NCBI RefSeq assembly: GCF_001634365.1
Contig: NZ_CP014579.1
Coordinates: forward strand, 2,046,001-2,110,000
Direction: 5' to 3'
Origin: Paraburkholderia phytofirmans OLGA172
Lineage (GTDB): Bacteria > Pseudomonadota > Gammaproteobacteria > Burkholderiales > Burkholderiaceae
Length of the DNA: 64,000 nt
In this document: piece after piece, positions 25,741 through 35,747 of the stretch
Layout of the letters: the number at the start of each line of letters is the position of its first letter
Position numbering within the stretch: the first letter of the stretch is position 1
Made by a program: the position numbers and the translations under genes
The notes under the pieces: model-generated
Told to the model about the DNA's origin: nothing
Database searches by the model: none
What the model saw: the letters and a program-made list of their open reading frames with translations, nothing else

Positions 25741-26597
25741 GAGGGTGTTAGGAACTTTGAGTTAGACCTGGTATCCTGGCGGAATGAAAAACCGCAGGCC
25801 ATACCCAACGGATGTGTCGGATGAAGAGTGGTACTTCGCCGCTCCGTACCTGACCTTGATGAACAAAGACGCGCCGCAGCGCCGCTACGAACTGCGCGAG
25901 ATGTTCAACGCGCTGCGCTGGATCGTACGTGCGGGTGCGCCGTGGCGTTTGTTGCCCAATGATTTTCCACCGTGGGAACTGGTCTACCAGCAGACGCAAC
26001 GCTGGATTCAGGCAGGCTGTTTCGAGGCGATGGTGAATGACCTGCGTTCGATCATCCGGATCGCACAGGAGCGCCGTGGTCAACCCAGCGCGGTCATTCT
26101 CGACGGGCGGACCCTGCAGTCGACATGCGAGAGTGGGCCTCGCGCCGGTTACGACGGCTACAAACGCAAACGCGGCAGTAAGGTCCACATGGCGGTTGAT
26201 ACTTTGGGGCAGTTGCTTGCTGTGCATGTTACGCCGGCCAACGAACAGGAACGCGCGCAGGTCGGAGAACTGGCGCGTCAGGTTCAGCAGGCCACGGGCC
26301 AGACGGTCAAGGTGGCGTTCGCCGATCAGGGATATACCGGCGAAGAGCCTGCGCAGGCGGCACTCGACGAAGGGATTGAGCTTCAGGTAATCAAGCTGCC
26401 GGAGGCGAAGAAGGGCTTCGTGCTGTTGCCGCGCCGCTGGGTGGTCGAGCGCAGCTTCGGCTGGCTCAACCGGTTCCGACGACTGGCCAGAGACTACGAA
26501 CGATTGCCCGAAACCTTGGCTGGTTTGCATTTCGTCGTATTCTCCGTGCTTATGCTTGTTCACTTTGCAGCCCTTAACAAAAGTGCCTAACACCCTC
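25741..26597 (+). mobile_element. IS5-family element (IS427-like size) at the centre of an inverted repeat
   Basis: 857 bp with terminal inverted repeats GAGGGTGTTAGGAACTTT and, at the other end, GAGGGTGTTAGGCACTTT read inward. It is flanked on both sides by the right ends of oppositely oriented IS110-family copies (CCCCATAGAA on the left, TTCTATGGGG on the right). A 338-bp deletion derivative of a related element lies at 58101-58438. Confidence 0.8.
25784..26590 (+). CDS. IS5-family transposase (IS427 group-like)
   Basis: A 268-residue DDE transposase, here in a single frame. It has an N-terminal domain typical of DUF4096-type IS5 transposases ([51 protein letters not shown]). The core follows with [12 protein letters not shown] (Asp), [28 protein letters not shown] (Asp) and the Glu-containing [23 protein letters not shown] split around the final helix. 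Intact and likely active. It differs from the 317-residue transposase at 1728-2681 and belongs to another IS5 subgroup. Confidence 0.9.
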   Translation: MKNRRPYPTDVSDEEWYFAAPYLTLMNKDAPQRRYELREMFNALRWIVRAGAPWRLLPNDFPPWELVYQQTQRWIQAGCFEAMVNDLRSIIRIAQERRGQPSAVILDGRTLQSTCESGPRAGYDGYKRKRGSKVHMAVDTLGQLLAVHVTPANEQERAQVGELARQVQQATGQTVKVAFADQGYTGEEPAQAALDEGIELQVIKLPEAKKGFVLLPRRWVVERSFGWLNRFRRLARDYERLPETLAGLHFVVFSVLMLVHFAALNKSA

Positions 26598-27020
26598 TTC
26601 TATGGGGAACCGAAAGTCAAGCCCGGTTCACGATAAACATTCTGTTATGCGAAGTAAACCTCCTTGTCCGGTCTCTACGGCCAGCCTGCGTGGTCACCTA
26701 CCATGACCAGACGCAGGCTGGCCGTAGAGACCGTTGCGTAAAGGACGATATCGACGCTCATCGCGCACACCTTGTTGCAGCCTGGCATGTCAATGTCATT
26801 CAGGTCAGGGTGTCTGTTGACCGGTCAGTGCCAGGTCGACCTTCTATCCGTGCCGGCCTGACAGGCCGGTCACCTCATGCCGCATGCGCGAAGCGCTGGA
26901 GCTACCCTGTTACCGACGCGCCCCATCTAGGGAAACGGCCACCCGCAGTGGGTAGCCCGAGGGTGTTCCGGGCGCGTTGACCTTTACATGCTGTTGCTGC
27001 ATCCGATGTCATTCAGTCAT
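26598..27020 (-). ncRNA. Candidate guide RNA region, copy B
   Basis: Mirror image of 25318-25740, with the same 22-bp stem at 26670-26691 and 26711-26732. Confidence 0.45.
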
Positions 27021-28172
27021 TCAGGCCCTCACGGTGTTGACGTCGCGCGGCTTGAGTATCGCGCCGACGGGGATCTCGCCGTGCTCGAGATAACGCCACA
27101 GGGCGATCGCCAGACGGCGTGTGAGCGCAACGATACCGATGCGCCGCATCCGCTTGCCGGTACCGGCAAAGCGCTCGTTGAACCAGTGGCTGAGCTGGCT
27201 GCCGGGCTGCAGGCGCAGCCAGCTCCAGGCGAGCTCGACCATCAGCCAGCGACATCGCCGGTTGCCCGCCTTGCTGATACCGAGTTCAACCTCGCTGGTG
27301 CCGCTGGCGTACGGCGTGGGCGTCAGGCCCAGACAGCCGGCCACTTCGCGGCGGTTGCGAAACTGCCGCCAGCCGAACAGTTCCCTGACGAGCGTCCACG
27401 CACTGCCTGCACCGATGCCGGCAAGCTGTGCGAGCAGCGCCATGCCGGGATGTGCGCCGCTACGCACCTGCCGCTCCTGCTGCACTTCGAGCAGGCGGAT
27501 CTGCTGGTGCACCAGCGCGAGCCGCTCACATTCGCGGTCGATCTCGGCGCGCAGACCGGGCGCCAGCAACTCGCGCTGACGGGGCCACCAGTGCGTCCAG
27601 ATGCGGCCGCCGACAGACCGGACCCGAAGGTTGTGCAGTACCAGCAGGGAGCGGATCCGGTTGGTGTGCGCGGTCTGCTCTTTGCGCAGGCGTTCGAGCT
27701 CGCGGTGCAGGCGCCGGTCGTCCTCCTGCCCGGGCGTGGGAATGCGTGCCACCGCCCACACGCGCCGCTCGCCCGCGTAATAGCGCATGAGCATCGACAG
27801 CAGCTTGTCGCTGTCAAGCCGGTCTGTCTTGGCGCGACGCGCACTGCGGTTCACCTCGATGCTGGCCGAATCCACCACGAGATTGACGATGCCCTGTTCA
27901 GCCAGCCAGCGGTGCAGCCAGAAACCGTCGCGGCCAGCTTCATAACAGCTGTAGACGGGTGCGTCGGCGCCGAGATGGCAACGCGCCCTGGCGTTGGCGA
28001 TGGCGGTGAGAACCGCCGTGGTATCACCGGCGGCGACCGTACAGCGGCTGGGCGCGCGCTGGCCATCACCCAGTGAGAGCTTCCAGTTCTTCTCGCCCAG
28101 TTCAAAAGCCATGTACAGGCGGCCACCTGCCGTCGTATTCTGCCCACGGAGGGCCGTGTCAGGCGTATCCAT
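27021..28172 (-). CDS. IS110-family transposase, copy B
   Basis: 383 residues, identical to the copy A protein, read from the opposite strand. The start at 28172 has the same AAGGAG-type ribosome site (the complement reads CGAGGGAGCACGCAA before ATG). Confidence 0.9.
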   Translation of the reverse strand: MDTPDTALRGQNTTAGGRLYMAFELGEKNWKLSLGDGQRAPSRCTVAAGDTTAVLTAIANARARCHLGADAPVYSCYEAGRDGFWLHRWLAEQGIVNLVVDSASIEVNRSARRAKTDRLDSDKLLSMLMRYYAGERRVWAVARIPTPGQEDDRRLHRELERLRKEQTAHTNRIRSLLVLHNLRVRSVGGRIWTHWWPRQRELLAPGLRAEIDRECERLALVHQQIRLLEVQQERQVRSGAHPGMALLAQLAGIGAGSAWTLVRELFGWRQFRNRREVAGCLGLTPTPYASGTSEVELGISKAGNRRCRWLMVELAWSWLRLQPGSQLSHWFNERFAGTGKRMRRIGIVALTRRLAIALWRYLEHGEIPVGAILKPRDVNTVRA

Positions 28173-28368
28173 TTGCGTGCTCCCTCGGAGAAAACGAATG
28201 TGCAAGTCCCGTTTTACTCCAGTCGGGCTTTCTGTCGCTGCCCTCCCACATAGCATCTAAGCTCAATCACAAGATCGCCGAACAACATGTTTCGCCATCC
28301 ACGCCGCTATCATCAAACAACAATTCATAAAAATAAACGATCTATCCACGCATGTACGTGTTTATTAT

Positions 28369-28389
28369 AAGCGATACATAATATCGCTT
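28369..28389. promoter_or_regulatory. Palindrome in an AT-rich leader
   Basis: AAGCGATA and TATCGCTT are separated by five bases (CATAA), within AT-rich DNA (28310-28400) between IS110 copy B and the 28680 gene. It is a likely operator or promoter-overlapping site. A partial match (ATAAGCGATAACAC) lies at 12556-12569. Confidence 0.4.
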
Positions 28390-28679
28390 AACGGATAACG
28401 AATGCAGACCGGGATGCCCACCTGACTTCGTCTTACGATTGTTGCAAATCTGCTGCTCGACCTGACCCGTTTCATCTGTCTCTTTGCCTGGGCAGCCGTG
28501 ATTGAACTTCCGGGATCCAGTCGTCGGGTTGGTGCAACCGTCGCTGCGCGTAATGCCACAGGGATTGAGGCTTCAGAAATGGAGATCCTGAGACACACGA
28601 CGGATCCAGCATCGGCGCGATGCGCGAGGGGTATATCGCTGGCAGGATTGAATTCCACCTACGCAAAATGAGGACGAAA

Positions 28680-29138
28680 ATGCTTCGCATCACTGTGGAG
28701 TTGCTGCCGGGCGGCCGCGAAGGTGGAAAAAGGACACTCGCGCATGCCGAAATATCGAACGTCAAATCCGGCGCACTGGCGGACTACGAGATCGAACTGC
28801 ACGACGATGTGCTCGGCGATATTGGCTCCGCGTCTCTGACAGGTTATCCACGGATGGCGGCGACTGTATGGGACCTCGTCGCGCGATGCATCACTGTCGT
28901 GCTGTCCGGCCTGGAAGAGCTGCCGCCACGCCCCCAATCGCCTAGGGTCCCGATCCACAGAAGTGACAGCAGCTCAGGCACACCGTACGTACGATTACGA
29001 GAAATCCCTGAGCCCGCACGAACGCTTTTTCAGCGCAGCCTTGCAGGCTCGACGTGCCCTCTTGTCGAAGATGACCCTGAACCGATGGACTGCGCGCACC
29101 TGTCGGACTGGACGGATTTTCTTGCCGGGTGGCGATAA
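28680..29138 (+). CDS. Conserved hypothetical protein, 152 aa
   Basis: Small soluble protein. The first ~75 residues resemble, from memory, short hypothetical proteins of accessory regions in alpha- and betaproteobacteria: MLRITVELLPGGREGGKRTL, then AHAEISNVKSGALADYEIEL and a Trp-containing helix VWDLVARCITVVL. No function is known to me. GAGGA five bases upstream supports the ATG at 28680. The remaining half is Pro- and Asp-rich and less certain. The stop TAA overlaps ATG codons that lead to only ten codons, so the next gene's start is unclear. Confidence 0.6.
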   Translation: MLRITVELLPGGREGGKRTLAHAEISNVKSGALADYEIELHDDVLGDIGSASLTGYPRMAATVWDLVARCITVVLSGLEELPPRPQSPRVPIHRSDSSSGTPYVRLREIPEPARTLFQRSLAGSTCPLVEDDPEPMDCAHLSDWTDFLAGWR

Positions 29139-29163
29139 TGATGATGAGGCGACAGTTCGGACC

Positions 29164-29712
29164 GTGCTAACAGGACTGCCCGGACCAACCTTCCGAATAC
29201 CGCCACCGCGGCATACAGGGGGACTCATCCTCTACCTGGACTTCGACGGCGTACTGCACCCGGAAGGCGTTTACTACTGGCCGGGCAAAGGACCCTACAT
29301 TGCCAATCCGCCGGGACACCAACTGTTCGAGCATGCGGACCTGCTTGAGCGCGTTCTACTGTCCTATCCAGACGTGCGTATCGTCCTGTCTACCAGTTGG
29401 GTGCCCTTCTACCGGAGCGTTGCAAAGCCGGCCCGGTGGCTGCCTCACAATCTGAGATCAAGGATCATTGGAGCAACATTTCACTCGAGGATGGACAAAG
29501 CTTCGTTCGACGGCGCGCCGCGCGGAATGCAAGTCTGGTCCGACGTTTTGCGCCGGCGCCCAGACAAATGGGTCGCCTTGGACGATGATGATTCTGGATG
29601 GCCTCCATGGTGTCGGCACAACCTGATCCTTACCCACAAAATCTGCGGCGTTGCGGCGCCCGATGTCCTAGTGGAACTGAAGAAGAAGCTGGCGGCAATG
29701 CACAACGCCTGA
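29164..29712 (+). CDS. HAD-type hydrolase (RNA-repair 'Swiss Army Knife'-associated HAD group)
   Basis: The core begins LILYLDFDGVLHPEGVYY, the first HAD motif (DxDG) of the group found as free-standing proteins or fused in RNA-repair proteins. Motif II is the Ser/Thr segment VRIVLSTSWVPFYRSV, a Lys/Arg-rich helix follows, and motif III/IV is KWVALDDDDSGWP with its acidic cluster. Such enzymes are predicted phosphohydrolases acting on nucleic-acid or small-molecule phosphates. Start uncertain: GTG at 29164 is used because the ATGs at 28963 and 29071 would overlap the previous gene by 68-176 bases. It may be translationally coupled to that gene. Confidence 0.7.
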   Translation: MLTGLPGPTFRIPPPRHTGGLILYLDFDGVLHPEGVYYWPGKGPYIANPPGHQLFEHADLLERVLLSYPDVRIVLSTSWVPFYRSVAKPARWLPHNLRSRIIGATFHSRMDKASFDGAPRGMQVWSDVLRRRPDKWVALDDDDSGWPPWCRHNLILTHKICGVAAPDVLVELKKKLAAMHNA

Positions 29713-29908
29713 CCGCGAATGGCGACGCCTCTCTGCGGACAAAACACTCCGCCGATCCATTGATCACGCGGCCTGCTGCCAAGAAGAATGACAATCATGA
29801 AGACCGGCCAGTAGCACAGTTAGTGCCGGGTCAACACCGCGTGGTCCCAATACATATTGTCGTCACGACATGCTTCCCTCAACGCGGTCCTGCAAGGATG
29901 GTGAGTCC

Positions 29909-30355
29909 ATGTATCGTGTAGAAATGGTGATGTCCCGGTATGGCGCGCTCGACACAGCCCTCGACTGGTTCGTACACTATGACGGAACCGATCAATGGTA
30001 TGTGACTGTCAGTAATGCAGGTGACCGCATTTTTTCGTTCCGGGTCGACGTTCCTGCCGAAGACCGCGCGAATCCCGCAATCATCGCTGCGCGACTATGG
30101 CCGGCACTATTGGCCGAAAATGTGTGGCTCGACGTCAGAGATGAGGTGCCGACGCTCCTTCAGGCAGAGGTACGCTCATACTCGGGTTCCGGGTATTGGC
30201 CGCAGGCATACGGGTGGCTATGGCACAACGGAAAAGTTGTCGCGTACCGGTCACATCCAGCCATTCGCAGTTGTTCCAGGGAAATTCCGAGTGCATCGCC
30301 AGAACGCCTGGCACAACAGTGCTTCGCATATGCAGCAGAATTGCAAACGGATTAG
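29909..30355 (+). CDS. Hypothetical protein, 148 aa
   Basis: Soluble protein of no recognised family. Trp- and Tyr-rich beta-type segments dominate (ALDWFVHYDGTDQWYVTVSN, then WPQAYGWLWHNGKVVAYRSH), with one central helix (AIIAARLWPALLAENVWL). The ATG at 29909 is preceded by GGTGAG and AAGGA; the frame is open back to 29870. It follows the HAD gene by about 200 bases on the same strand. Confidence 0.55.
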   Translation: MYRVEMVMSRYGALDTALDWFVHYDGTDQWYVTVSNAGDRIFSFRVDVPAEDRANPAIIAARLWPALLAENVWLDVRDEVPTLLQAEVRSYSGSGYWPQAYGWLWHNGKVVAYRSHPAIRSCSREIPSASPERLAQQCFAYAAELQTD

Positions 30356-30716
30356 GAAACCGTATCTTTATCGCACGATGGCCGTCCGTGATACCAAAAA
30401 ATCTCGCCGGCACTTCTCAGCTTCGGACAGGCGCCATCGCAGAATTAACGTTTGCTTAACCAAAAGATTACGAGAATCAGGCCAAGGGCGAGGTTGCTCG
30501 AAAAAAACAACGAACGGTGGAGACGTCGTCGCGGCGGGCGGTTCATCGGCCTTATGGAAAGCTAAGGCAGACAATGAGTCAGTAAAGAATATGAGAGAAC
30601 AAGCTCGTACAGACGAGCATGCTGACAATTTGACGTCGTATCGTCTGGCCACCGATGTCTGAAAACCGACATTTAGATACCGAACTCAAGGATATTTGAA
30701 AACATTTTTTATATAA
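30356..30716. other. Gap, AT-rich toward the right
   Basis: No gene is supported. The last 60 bases are strongly AT-rich (ACATTTTTTATATAATTAA near 30701-30719) and lie at the end of the minus-strand gene that follows, so they may contain its transcription end. Confidence 0.35.
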
Positions 30717-31334
30717 TTAAGGCACGAATTCGACGCAATCAAGTTCACTGTGGAATTTCTTTATTCGCACGGGTTGTAGACCACAACGTCGTATTTTTTT
30801 GATGGATTCATAACCTGGATCGTCCCCGGCACACTCGTCGACGAGTACGTCAATTCCTCGACCATTTAATCTATATATTCTAATTAAATACACCTCGTAA
30901 AGTGCCACATTCATTGAGCTACGATAACCGACATCCATGGCACCAATATAGTAAGGCAGCTTCCACAAAGCGTTATCGACACATCTCGCCTGGACGATAT
31001 CAAGACTGTCAAATAAAATAACAAAAATGTTCCTCTTTTTGACAGTTCCAATGGATTCTTCAGTTAACGTGCGCCACGCAAAATTAGGATTATTCGACCA
31101 TTCGCAAACTGCTGAGGCATAAGCATCCCTGTCAAAGCGACACGTGACACCGCTTGGCGTTGCCTCCTCTCTTAGGCAAAGTTCACGGAGCGCGAAGTCG
31201 CCGGAAAATATGAAGGAGTTGATCTTCAATCCGTGCTTCTGACCCAAAACACGAAGCAACCTTCGTAGAATCCGCTCTCCGTAGTCAGGGGAGATCGACT
31301 CAAAATCTGCGTCAAAGTGAAAAGCAACTCTCAT
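30717..31334 (-). CDS. Hypothetical protein, 205 aa
   Basis: A soluble protein with lower GC codon use than its neighbours, a sign of transfer. The N-terminus MRVAFHFDADFESI and the later KKRNIFVILFDSLDIVQARC have the strand-then-acidic pattern of a Rossmann-like alpha/beta fold, but I recognise no family. GGAGGAGAGT directly before the ATG at 31334 is an excellent ribosome site and fixes the start. It stands alone, with gaps of over 300 bases on both sides. Confidence 0.65.
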   Translation of the reverse strand: MRVAFHFDADFESISPDYGERILRRLLRVLGQKHGLKINSFIFSGDFALRELCLREEATPSGVTCRFDRDAYASAVCEWSNNPNFAWRTLTEESIGTVKKRNIFVILFDSLDIVQARCVDNALWKLPYYIGAMDVGYRSSMNVALYEVYLIRIYRLNGRGIDVLVDECAGDDPGYESIKKIRRCGLQPVRIKKFHSELDCVEFVP

Positions 31335-31983
31335 ACTCTCCTCCCCAACGAAACAGTGCACACTATAAGAACAGCATTAGTTTGCGTCCGAACGGTTTAT
31401 ATTCTAGGCGATGCAGACCATGCGCGATATTGCGCATCGTTCCACGACGACATACCGCCCCTGAAAACGGGAACCGTGCCAGGTCGTAGTCACAAGCGCC
31501 GCATGTTTTAATCGAATAAAACGTCCGATCTTGTGGTATGAATTTCCAAGCCTGCAGTTGCCGTGATAACCGATGTTATCGCGGCTGGCACCGGACATTT
31601 GAATCCAGCCCAGACGTCGCGCGAACGACAAAACGAAATTATGCAGACCGACGATCGTATCGGTCACCAGTCGGTTGATGCTGCCCCCCCGATCGTTGAA
31701 GACCTCGCGTCCACGCACGTCCTATTGTCGGTGCTGCCGTTCAAAACAAATCGCAAGATTGCGGCGGTCGCAGTGGTTTCAACGGTGCTTCTCTTTTCAG
31801 TACAGCACCGGCACTACGACTACCTCACCGCAGCTGTCGCTTGATGCCGCGGACAGGACGAGGCGCGTTCGCTACAGTTTGAATCGACGGCGCTGTCCTG
31901 CCCTAGCAAGACCCGTCAAGTACCGGCTGGATAACAACTGGAACCGTCCGGTAGACGCATGTTGGAATGACGGGATACTGGCC
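31335..31983. other. Gap with no confident gene
   Basis: About 650 bases with several short plus-strand frames, none with a ribosome site or recognisable product. It must hold the promoter of the minus-strand gene ending at 31334. Confidence 0.35.
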
Positions 31984-32262
31984 ATGGTGACCAACGTCAT
32001 CGCTCAAATCGAAGACTGGCCCGAGGCAGAAGCAAATCTATTCTGGTCTTTTGTACGGATGGTAGCCCGCCACCTGGGTGCAGATGATGTCGCGGTACTC
32101 GAGCAGGCGCTCGCGCGTGCTGTTACACCTTTTGCACGTCGGATCCTGACACTCTGGCGCGATGGTGTTTCCAGAGGCGAATTTAAGCTGCCCGCTACAC
32201 AATCCGACGCAGAGGAAAATTTACGGCATGCAGATGTGAGTCCACCACCGTTTCCACAATAA
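31984..32262 (+). CDS. Hypothetical protein, 92 aa
   Basis: Small, helical, acidic-to-neutral protein (MVTNVIAQIEDWPEAEANLF, then HLGADDVAVLEQALARAVTP). The frame extends upstream to 31675, but that part looks non-coding. There is no clear ribosome site at 31984. Family unknown. Confidence 0.4.
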   Translation: MVTNVIAQIEDWPEAEANLFWSFVRMVARHLGADDVAVLEQALARAVTPFARRILTLWRDGVSRGEFKLPATQSDAEENLRHADVSPPPFPQ

Positions 32263-32906
32263 TTGATGGCCATTTAGCCAGTAGATTTCGCTGAATTCGA
32301 CGCCACGATCGACAACAGTTTCCTTTCTTTCTGTATCGGATCTGAATTTAGCGATCTCCTGTTTGATGGTCGGTATACATTTTTCTATCTATCATCACTA
32401 GCCAGTCAATCCGTTACCCTGTCTCTGGCGGCGCCGTTTTCGTCAGAAGATGCCATGTCACCGCTACTGCGGCCAAACGAATCTGTAGTCGACGGTGCGC
32501 AGAACGACGTAATGCCGGTGAATCGGCACAAGCCACGGGCCCATACAGAGGATCTCAAGGTAATCATTGGCCAGAAGTGCAATTGCTACGCTAAGGGGGC
32601 TCGGAAACGACATCGCCCCGTGGTCAGGTTCGCGTCGTTGTTCTCGCTTCGATACGTAAGCCGGGACTTGACCGCGGCGTGATGATGGTGTGCTGGGGTT
32701 TCTTCAATGCGCGCCGTCGTCTAACAAGACAATTTGCAATCCGTCTGAAAGCTATGCTAAAAGCGGATGCGGTGCATCTACCACGTTTCTCCGCTTAATA
32801 CCCAGGTTGAGCCTCGCCCGCTCGAACGGGCGCGCACATGCAGATTCCTCATCGAGGATCGACGTGAATTTACTGACACGTGGAACGGTTGAGCAACGAT
32901 GACCGG
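32263..32906. other. Gap with no confident gene
   Basis: No gene, repeat or RNA is supported in this stretch between the small plus-strand gene and the response regulator. Confidence 0.35.
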
Positions 32907-33293
32907 CTAAGGCGTGCGCAATGCGAAACTCAGCCAGTGCGCCATGGCGCTCGCATCAACAGGTTTCGCGAGGATAGCCAGCACGCCGTCCGTCTGCATT
33001 TTCGCCTGAAGGGCGGCGGTCGGAAACGCCGTAATAAAAATGGTCGGTGGCGCGTACCCGAGTTTCAGAAGTTCATCGTGCATTTCGATTCCCGACATGC
33101 CCGGCATCCGTACATCCGAGATCAGAAACGACGTCTCACCAAGCCATGGGGATTGCAGGAACTCTTCCGCTGACGCAAACAGGTGTGTCTGCCATCCCAA
33201 CGAGCGAACCAGGCTCGCCGTAGCCAGACGAACGGATTCGTCGTCTTCGACGATAGAAACTATCTGAGTGGCTTGTACGCACGGCTCCGGCAT
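32907..33293 (-). CDS. Receiver-only response regulator (FixJ-type)
   Basis: A 128-residue phospho-receiver domain with no output domain. Acidic residues EDD at 16-18, phosphoacceptor Asp60 (SDVRMPGMSG), Thr88 (ITAF) and Lys110 (AKPVD) are all in place. The protein stops where FixJ-type regulators continue into a LuxR-type DNA-binding domain, so it probably works by phosphotransfer or protein contact. It lies downstream of the histidine kinase gene on the same strand with a 166-base gap and is its likely partner. Confidence 0.85.
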   Translation of the reverse strand: MPEPCVQATQIVSIVEDDESVRLATASLVRSLGWQTHLFASAEEFLQSPWLGETSFLISDVRMPGMSGIEMHDELLKLGYAPPTIFITAFPTAALQAKMQTDGVLAILAKPVDASAMAHWLSFALRTP

Positions 33294-33459
33294 TCAAGAA
33301 TGCTCCACAAACATACACGCTCATGGCGTGCGCATTTAAAAATTCAACAGTACGTCACAAGTTACTGTACGGAAATCATACGAATGTATGAGCGGCTGGC
33401 TAGCGCCGCGTTTAGGCTTCATTGCGGGATCATACCGGCGCAAGAAGCGCGACGGACGA

Positions 33460-35547
33460 TCACTCCGCCGCGTTGGTGGTCGGGAGAGTGAAGTAGAATC
33501 GCGCCCCGCGATGGATAGTTTCATTGTCCACACTGATGCGGCCACCATGAGCCTCGATGATAGATCGACTGATTGACAGACCCAATCCCAGGCCGCCGTC
33601 CTTGGTGGTGAAGAAGCGGTCGAACAGTCCGGAGAAATTCTCAAGGCCGATACCCGGACCGTTGTCTTCGACGGTACAGCGCAGCATACCCGGCTCCGGA
33701 ATGGCCACGCTGAGGGCAATCTTGCGACTCACCGTTCCGGCGTGGGCCATGGCCTGCATGGCATTGATCGCCAGGTTGACGATCACTTGCTGGATCTGCG
33801 TGCGATCTGCAAGGACTTTTGGCGCGCCCGGATTAAAGGTGTGAGAGACCGTTACGTCGTTCGACTGAATCTCGTACCGCAAAAAGAGTAGAGATTCGCG
33901 GATCACTTCATCGAGCGATATTAGCGTTCGATGTGGCGCTTCCCTGACCGCCATGGCCCGGATGCGAGCGATAATTGCTGTGGCTCGCTGCGTGTCGGCC
34001 AGTGCGCGCCTCGTCAATTCCAGAACTTCGGCGACTTCTGGTTCGGGCCGATTCAGCCAACGCAAGCTTGCTTCGGCGCAGGTTGCAATGGCGCCAATAG
34101 GTTGGGCGATTTCATGTGCGATCGAAGCCGTCAGCTCGCCGAGCATCGAAACGCGGGCGGCATGCGCGAAATCCGCTTCAAGCTGTTGCAGCTTTTCCCG
34201 TGCCCGGACACGCTCTGTGATATCGACAAGACCAAACAGTGTCGGGCTGTTGCCGCTGATCGGCTGGAGACGCGAAATCGTGCAGAGTACGTCTATCACG
34301 TGCCCATCCAGCGTGGCCACTCGCATCTCTTCCTCGAACCTCGATTCGCCGCGGAACCGGCTCTCCAGTGCACGGCGCAAGGTGCCCGGACTTTCGCTCC
34401 AGAAGCGAGCGGCAGACCCAACCAGTTCCTTCGCGTCGCGTGCATGGAATAGCTCGACCGAGCGGTCATTGACCTCTTCAATCGTAATAGCATCGACGAG
34501 GCGGCGAAAAAGCTCAGGATGTTGATCCAGATAGGCGCCCGAATCCGATATGCCTTGAGCACGCAATCCGTCGTACATGTCGAAGTTGCCGCGCATCTCG
34601 AGCAACGCCACGGGCATGTTGTGAAACAGATGTCGATAACGCTGTTCGGTCTCCCGCAGTGCGTTTTCATTCTTTATGCGTATGGCAATATCGCGCTCGA
34701 GCTCGGCGTTGGCCTTCTGCAGATTGCCATAGGCCGTCTGCAAACTCGCGCACAGCTCGTTGAACGACGTCACGACCTGATCGAGTTCATCCGCTATCGC
34801 GGGCGGACGGCGCCGCAAGCGCAGCGCAGTGGACGGCCGGTGGAAATCGTAGCCGCTGGCGAATGCTGCGACTACGGCCAGGTGGCGAGTGACGAGCCGA
34901 TGGAAGATGAAGATGATAAAAAGCGACACGAGGAAGGTCTTCGCGGCCTGGCTAACCAGGATGATCAACCCCTTGTCCAGCAGGCGTTGATACACACCTG
35001 TGAGCGTCGCCTCGACGTACAGCGTGCCGATTTTCCGAGGGGCACCGTCGATGACGTGAGTGATCGGCAGCTCGCGGGTGAGCACCGAGCCAGTCTGCCT
35101 GCGCCCGACTGTGACAACGAGGGGATCGACAGTACCGGTCTCGCGCACCTCGACCGCCCGCATATCCGGCAGCTTCAGGATACCCTCGAGTTCGATTTGC
35201 AGATGGGTCCGATCCAGATCCCATAGACTCTCCCCGATAATTCCTGGGTAGCCGGCTCCAACTTCCTTTAGCCGCTGTTCGATGAGATTGACATCATAGC
35301 GATAGTCCAGATAGAGCTGGCCTGCTGTGAGAAGCAGCGTGACGGCGGAGCTAAAGAGCAGAACTCCGATGAGGAGCCGCGCCGCGATGCCCCGGCGCAT
35401 GCGCGCAAACAGCGCGGTCCATGGCTCCGCTGCTGTGGCAGCCGGCACCGGAGTATAGACATCGGGCACGCCTTCCCTCCTGTCATTCTCGTCCCCGATT
35501 TCTTTGACTCGTGCCTCGGCCTGAGCTTCGCCTTGATCTTGCGGCAA
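33460..35547 (-). CDS. Membrane-bound PAS-domain histidine kinase
   Basis: About 695 residues. One membrane helix near the N-terminus (LLIGVLLFSSAVTLLLTAG) and another near residue 210 (LVSLFIIFIFHRLV) enclose a periplasmic sensor region of about 130 residues. Then follow a linker with a coiled coil, a PAS domain, HisKA with SIAHEIAQPIGAIAT (phospho-His), and the ATPase domain with NLAINAMQAM (N box), DNGPGIG (G1) and GGLGLGLSI (G2). This resembles FixL/DctB-like kinases common in Burkholderia. The TTG at 35547 is used because GGGAGG lies six bases before it; the frame opens at 35568. It is divergent from the binding-protein gene, with which it shares a short promoter region. Confidence 0.88.
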   Translation of the reverse strand: MPQDQGEAQAEARVKEIGDENDRREGVPDVYTPVPAATAAEPWTALFARMRRGIAARLLIGVLLFSSAVTLLLTAGQLYLDYRYDVNLIEQRLKEVGAGYPGIIGESLWDLDRTHLQIELEGILKLPDMRAVEVRETGTVDPLVVTVGRRQTGSVLTRELPITHVIDGAPRKIGTLYVEATLTGVYQRLLDKGLIILVSQAAKTFLVSLFIIFIFHRLVTRHLAVVAAFASGYDFHRPSTALRLRRRPPAIADELDQVVTSFNELCASLQTAYGNLQKANAELERDIAIRIKNENALRETEQRYRHLFHNMPVALLEMRGNFDMYDGLRAQGISDSGAYLDQHPELFRRLVDAITIEEVNDRSVELFHARDAKELVGSAARFWSESPGTLRRALESRFRGESRFEEEMRVATLDGHVIDVLCTISRLQPISGNSPTLFGLVDITERVRAREKLQQLEADFAHAARVSMLGELTASIAHEIAQPIGAIATCAEASLRWLNRPEPEVAEVLELTRRALADTQRATAIIARIRAMAVREAPHRTLISLDEVIRESLLFLRYEIQSNDVTVSHTFNPGAPKVLADRTQIQQVIVNLAINAMQAMAHAGTVSRKIALSVAIPEPGMLRCTVEDNGPGIGLENFSGLFDRFFTTKDGGLGLGLSISRSIIEAHGGRISVDNETIHRGARFYFTLPTTNAAE

Positions 35548-35747
35548 ATGCGACCTCCCACTGATCAACGGGAAGTATCCTAAAGTATAGTGCTGAGCTT
35601 AAGATATCAGAATACTCCAGTCGTTGGCTGCGATCGGTGCCAGACTCCAGCATGGGACGCACCGGGCGGTCGGGAAGCGATGACCGCCCTCTCGTCATCC
35701 GCTTGCAACTCCAGCAGGTGCAAGGATCACGAAGAAGAGGTGGCGTC

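Larger units (their letters stand above)
26598..28259 (-). mobile_element. IS110-family element, copy B (inverted twin of copy A)
   Basis: Same length as copy A (1662 bp), in reverse orientation. All compared landmarks (transposase ends, hairpin, small shadow frames) fall at identical offsets and the transposases are identical. Together with A and the IS5 element it makes a 4181-bp inverted structure (24079-28259). Confidence 0.8.

Noticed and set aside
31563..31844. 93-residue plus-strand frame with a hydrophobic stretch
   Set aside because: No ribosome site, no family, and overlapped by other frames of equal quality.
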